A DNA stretch of 64,000 nt from Monarcha castaneiventris obscurior. Its lineage: Eukaryota > Chordata > Aves > Passeriformes > Monarchidae. Within the stretch, counting starts at the first letter, position 1. Every line of letters starts with the position of its first letter. The position numbers and the translations under genes were made by a program. The notes beneath the pieces were generated by a model, which made no database searches, was not told where the DNA came from, and saw only the letters and a list, made by a program, of their open reading frames with translations. The stretch is taken from NCBI GenBank assembly GCA_026261815.1, contig JAMPIT010000230.1:42864501-42928500 (forward strand). Reading direction: 5' to 3'. Shown in pieces: positions 58,771 to 64,000 of this stretch.

Positions 58771-61700
58771 GTCAGTTTGAGCTGTCCAAAACCTCTTTTC
58801 CCCTCTTTTCCAGCAAGGAAAGAGAAAAGATCAGTGTGGGGCCAGTTTCCTATCTGGGCTCCAGGGTTATTCTTCATACTGAGGAGGATGCAGGTAGTCA
58901 GAAGGCTGCTCCTTTTCTCCTCCAGGCCCTCCCTGCAATAGGAGTGGAGCATACTGAACCACCTCAACAGCAAGGAAAATGAGCTGGAGATGCATGAAAA
59001 GCCCCATCTACCCTTTGTGCCTGGTGCTGTAAGTTCTGTGAAGAGATGCTCAGGGGAACAAGGTCAGTACCACCATGGAGAAGTGATCCAGAGAGCAGGC
59101 ATCCTTGGGTGCCTGATTTTTGACCCAGGACATGGTTAAAAGTCATGTGAAAAAAGCCTGGGGAAGGGGTTCAGGCATGGATTAGCACTTGAGGAAGAAC
59201 CTTGGCACAAGGTCTGGCTCCAGAGAGGGAGGTGTGAAATGTGGGGTTACTCTGCGGAATGGAGTGGACACAAGATGATCCGAAACACTCAAGACAGAGT
59301 GGGCAGAGATGCCTAGTTTTTGGCAGTCTGGGAGGGACAGAGAAAGGGGAAATGTCAAACATCACAAAGCAGACTGAGATTGAAATGGGTAAATACTCAT
59401 TGGCTCAGACAAGGTGAGAAGAATTGGGTGCTTTTACAGCAAGGGTAGCTGAGTGTCAGGTTTTTGTCCAAATATTCAAGCATCTTCTGCTCTGCATATT
59501 CAAGTATTTTTGACTTGAGTGAAAGAATTTCAACAGAAAAGACAGTCAGTGTCCAAAAATATCCTAAAGCTCAATAGTGAAGTTTCCTTTCAAAACTCCA
59601 AATCAGATGGAGAAGGCCCTGGAGCTCAGTATCCCCCTATCCCTAATGTGTGTCCTCATACTTGGATGGCAAGTAAGCATGTAAAGATATATGTAAGGAT
59701 GTATTGGAGAGGAGAGGGAAGAAGAAGGTAAAAGTGGGTTTCTTTATCAATAAATAATCCAATTTTCAAAGACTCTGTCAAATCACAGAAACTGCAAAAG
59801 GAAAATCTCTGGGCTGAAAATGCTACTACCAAGTCCATTAAATGCATCTGCTTTTTACTCTTTTTGTCTTTCCTGAAAATATTTGCTGAATTGTTTTTCC
59901 TGTCCTGACACTGAAATGAATGACTTCCTGATAGAAGTATTTTTTGAGACTAGAAGCACTGTATATTTCAACTAAATATTACTCAACATCAGCCATGTAG
60001 AATACAGCACCATGCCCCTGTGCCAAAGCACATACATAGATACCCAGCTTCTGTTGAAAACCATGTGAAGGAAAAAAGCACAACCCCAATCTTGATTTAA
60101 GTGCTGTAAGTCTGCCTACCTGGCCTCTGTTCAAAGCTGTAGTCTTACTGCACCCACTTCTCTCTGCCTGTAGTACAAGGCAGCTGCCTCGAGTATGGGT
60201 GACAGTAGCACAGCCAGAAAACAGGGCCTGGAATTATAGAAATTCCTCCATTTTCCTCCTCCTTCTGCCAAATCCTGGTAATTCAGATTATCATAAATGA
60301 CTTCTTCCTAGGGAATGCTGAAAACCCTCTCAGCAAATATGATTTTGTACATTATGATCTGGTTTTATATAGGTTAATGAAATTTTTTAAATGGTTTTCA
60401 GCAGGAAAGCAAACACAAATAAGCTCTCAGCCTCTTCAAAATCCTCCTCAAATCCAAGTCTATGCAACCTTAATTAGCAGCAATATATAATAGCACTGAT
60501 TTAGAGCCTGTTGTGATTTTGTCCACACCATTGAAAAGAACACAGTACACACTAGGGACCTAATTCCAGCCTGAAGGATGTCTAGTGACACCATCTCATT
60601 TCCCAAGGCAGGCTAAGTGAAACCTGGATTTTCTGTCATAGATCAGTAGCAAACTGTATCTTAAATATTAGGGCCTCCCTTTCAATGACTCAAGTCATGA
60701 TAAAGAATAATCAGGTTCCATGAGTTTCTGTGATGCTCTTTTTTTTCTCTTTCCCTAGCACCAGTAGTGATCATGCAACATTTAGGCAGAGAGACCTTTA
60801 CAGCCCACACCTGCTGGAGGCTCCACTCGCAGCCTGAGCTGGGCACAACTTAGACCACTCCAGAGGCCAGCTTCCATCTTACACCACGTGTGGTGCCATG
60901 CAAATCCTCTTCCAAACTCCCAGTACTCTCCTTCTGCTCCCAAGGTCTGCTCTGAAGAGCAGGAGCATCCACAGAGGAGCCCTGTTTCTGTGGCATGATC
61001 CTGCTTTTACCAGTGTGATAACTAAGATTAATTAAGTCCTGGTTTTCAAAACAGATTATCAACTTGAGAAGTAGCCATTAAAAAAAAAAAAATCTGTTTA
61101 TTTCCTGTCTCCTACTCCGATCAGTCTGAAAATGAAACACTATGCAAGCACAAAAAGTTATTATGTGACTCGCAGCCTCCAGCTATTCTGACTTCACTGG
61201 ATGCCTTACAAGCATCTATTGTTCTTGGAAATAGTCTGAGATGTGCTTTCCAGAGAGATTATTATATATTCTTGCTATGAGGAGGGAAAAATGTTCTGAT
61301 ACTGTGTCATGTCATTTCTTTAGTGGTATTTGGATGCAATATATTGTGGAAGTGTGACAGGGAAGAAAACAAACCTGTTATATGACTAGTGGTGCTGAAC
61401 CACATATGCTATGGCCCCAAGAGGCTGTATTTTACTCATGGCTGACTAACTACACCTCCATGCTCCTTGCCAGCTCTCAGTACCCGTACCCTCCAAAGTA
61501 GTAAACCTTTCTGAAGCAAAAGCCCCTTTGCTGATTGCAGAAGATAAATCCTCCCCCACCTGCCTTTCCTCAGCAGCTGCACTGGCATCCGCAGGGCTGA
61601 CTCCATCTCCACCTGTAAAGATGCTCCTGCAAAGGGTGAGCCCCTTGCTGTCTCTGTGCCCTGGCAAACCCCGGGAGAGGGTCAGAAGCTTTTGTGCAGA

Positions 61701-63196
61701 CCTCACCAAGGCCTGATTTCAGCCTTCAGTTTGTGATGGGGTGGGTTGTTCATGTGGTTGGCCTATATGTGGGAACATGGAGCAGATGCTGCCAATGGGA
61801 TGCTCCCTGAAAGTTCGTGCAGAGCATTTAATGCACACAGCCAGCCATAAACTCACTCTGAGAGGCAGTAACCAAGTATTTAAAAACGGGCAGTGGCTGC
61901 ACACCACAAGATCCGGCACTATGATATTGCCAACTTCAGTGACCTTGAAAGAATAAGGTTTGATCCCTCATAATGCTGTGTGGGTTGGTGATTTATAAAC
62001 AGGCTTTCACACCTGCTAGAACTAAAGATGGAACAATTTTGCTTTTCAGAACTGGCTTTTGGGGAAAGGGAAAAAGCCTCCACAAAGAAGGAGGGCATTA
62101 TCTTGGTTGAGCAGGGCTGGGAGCTAGACCCAGGCAACACAGCATTGTGTTGTGCTGAGAACAAAGGCTTCCACCTCACCTCCCATATGATTCTCACAAA
62201 CAATACACAACTGTATTTCCAGTGGCTGTGATGGGCCACCAGACAGCAGTATTCCATGCTGTTAGTGAAAGCAGTAGGGCAAGAAAAAGGCAGCAAACAG
62301 CAGGAGACAGGGCTACTTTCTCCTTCACACCAAAACTTCAGCTGTTTGTACTAGATCCCACCTCTCCCACACACCCTTTTCAGAGATGGGCAGGAGGATG
62401 CTCAGCGCAGTGGTCCTGGTTGTTCCCACCAGGCTGGTGTTGGCAGGATGGATGAGGAAATGCTATGGGCTCCTCTTTCCTGGTTAGATTTAATCTAGAG
62501 AAGAGATGACACATATTGTATCATAGTGGATTATGATTTAACCAGCAGGTCATGCTGAGATTTTATATTCTGGATAATAGCTAAATGCTTTTGAAGTCTT
62601 GTAATCTCATACAGCGTAGAGGTGGGAAGCTAAAAACAGGATAGTGGCAAAACATAGCAAGAGAAATCACAGTCTCTATAACGTAATAACAGCAACTCTC
62701 CCTCAGATTTTGTTTTTGTGTTTCTTTTAGGCCACAGGTCGCAGAAGAGCTTGTTATAATGTTCACTTGGGTCTGGTATGTTGTTTCAGTTATGGCACTG
62801 TCCTCCAATGACTCTCCCACCAGGATTCACTTGAGCAAATCACAACAGGCTCCTCCAGGAAAGAGTCAGGCAGAGAGAGAAAGCAAACCAGACCAAGGAG
62901 GGTATGGAAGGGTGGGGTGGGCCTTGCCAAATCTCTGTGTGAGAAACTTGAGCAAATGTCTGTTTATTCTGCCCCTGTGAATCTCAGGACACAACACCCT
63001 GTGAGGGTGGGGGTGTGGTTGGCAGCTGCCAGGGAGAGATGATGACTTTAAAGCCGAAATATTTGCATCAAAGCAAAGGCACTGCAACCCGGGCAGGAGT
63101 TATGCCCTGGCTAATCTCAGCTCAATCTCAAATGGGAAAGCCAAAAGGACAACAACCCAGTGCTTCCCTGAGGGACCGGTCACAGAAGGGAATTTT

Positions 63197-63458
63197 TAAA
63201 ATAAAATAAAATAAAATAAAATAAAATAAAATAAAATAAAATAAAATAAAATAAAATAAAATAAAATAAAATAAAGTAAAATAAAATAAAGTAAAATAAA
63301 ATAAAGTAAAGTAAAATGAAATAGAATAAAATAAAAAATAAAATAAAATAAAATAAAATAAAATAAAATAAAATAAAATAAAATAAAATAAAATAAAATA
63401 AAATAAAATAAAATAAAATAAAATAAAATGAAAAAAGTAAAATAAAACAAAACAAAAT
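63197..63458 (+). repeat. (TAAAA)n pentanucleotide microsatellite
   Basis: About 52 units. Two long, nearly pure blocks (about 63197-63273 and 63337-63429) flank a central part with gtaaa, atgaa and tagaa substitutions (63274-63336). The 3' edge degenerates into gaaaaaagtaaaat and acaaaac units. The three minus-strand frames of 96-155 codons crossing it, with alternating Phe, Tyr, Ile and Leu, are products of the repeat and not transmembrane proteins. An A-rich tract like this may begin as the tail of a retroposed element, but no element body is visible beside it. Confidence 0.97.
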
Positions 63459-64000
63459 CCAGGCCTTGAAAAGAAAGGGGAGACAAGCAGGTTTAGGGTA
63501 ACTGAGTGGGAAGACTGAGTAACCTGATCTGTTTCCTCCAACAGACTGTTTCCCTCCCTTTCTCCAGGGGTGTCTGTGAAGACAAAGTAACCCATGTATC
63601 CCGTCCCAGGGTGCTCGAGGTAGAATGAACCCCATCAACCTGCAGCACTACAGAGTACAGGGGGCCCTCACTGCTTCAAAACACTCCGTACAAAATGTCT
63701 TGAAAAGCTTTTATGGACACTCCAAACTGATCTGCATCACTAATAAGACATTATGAACTTTTATAGCTTCTCTTCTAAGACAAAAGGCCATAAAATGGTC
63801 ACTCACAGCGTCCCTGTGAGATCAGCAGACATTATAATCTTCATTTTATTGAAATAGGAATAGGCAGGGATAGGGCATAGGCCACTTCAGAATTCATATC
63901 CTTGCGATAATTAGATGTCACAAACATAATGAGGAGAAATCACAGGAAGTTAAGCACCTACACCAGTGCTTTAAAACTTAAAGTGTCTGGACAAAATGGC
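63459..64000. other. Noncoding sequence with a possible MIR remnant
   Basis: Between about 63811 and 63880, 'tccctgtgagatcagcag', 'attataatcttcatttta' and 'ttgaaataggaataggc' resemble reverse MIR (accctgtgaggtagg, attattatccccatttta, cagatgaggaaactg). The rest is unique. Confidence 0.4.

Larger units (their letters stand above)
54801..63196. other. Unique noncoding sequence, about 8.4 kb
   Basis: No gene or clear interspersed repeat is recognised. It holds a short (TG)n at 56397-56411, an (AAAAC)n at 58751-58770 and an A-run at 61080-61091. Open frames stay below 126 codons and overlap on both strands. Confidence 0.45.

Noticed and set aside
61080..61091. A-run that could mark a processed pseudogene tail
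   Set aside because: No gene-like body or target-site duplication is visible beside it.
63128..63638. Minus-strand frames of 96-155 codons rich in Phe, Tyr, Ile and Leu, resembling membrane segments
   Set aside because: They are translations of the TAAAA microsatellite.

Overview
This is a vertebrate nuclear genomic window, most probably from a bird. The evidence is the repeat content. The recognisable mobile elements are fragments of CR1 LINEs ending in the typical CR1 3' region, plus old MIR-like (tRNA-derived) SINE relics. I see no Alu, B1/B2 or L1 sequence. Dispersed repeats cover only a few percent of the window, as is usual in avian genomes. A crocodilian or turtle source is not excluded, and I cannot name the species. 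There is no sign of bacterial, viral or organellar organisation: no operons, no ribosome binding sites and no long gene-like reading frames.

I cannot support any protein-coding gene or exon. Almost all open frames are 60-130 codons, overlap one another on both strands and resemble no family I know. The three longest non-repetitive frames (51325-52041 +, 32921-33616 + and 47232-47840 -) are reported only as findings. The window reads as intergenic or deep intronic DNA in a gene-poor region.

Layout. 1-14676 is mainly unique sequence, with a CR1 tail relic near 1.2 kb, a perfect 36-bp tandem duplication near 2.7 kb and MIR-like relics near 6.8 and 8.35 kb. 14677-15446 holds the most striking structure, a minisatellite of about 38 units of 19 or 20 bp. 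16200-16560 contains a perfect palindromic RFX X-box close to CArG, forkhead and octamer-like motifs; it is the best candidate regulatory block. 19801-19932 is a G/T-rich tract with strong G-quadruplex potential, followed by a 12-bp perfect hairpin near 20.35 kb and a decayed CR1 near 21 kb. 22-35 kb is unique sequence with a MIR relic near 32 kb. 35.5-38.5 kb is a CR1 cluster with three fragments of different apparent age, including the longest copy (37045-37573). 41-51 kb has further MIR-like pieces, a 23-bp duplication and a reverse-oriented CR1 tail near 50.9 kb. 54.6-54.8 kb holds a clear reverse-oriented MIR-like element. 63197-63458 is a (TAAAA)n microsatellite of about 260 bp.

I found no evidence of a new multi-gene system. 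The features most worth checking are the minisatellite and its uneven internal structure, the X-box block, the quadruplex tract and the long hairpin. All repeat-family names rest on remembered consensus patterns and not on a database search.
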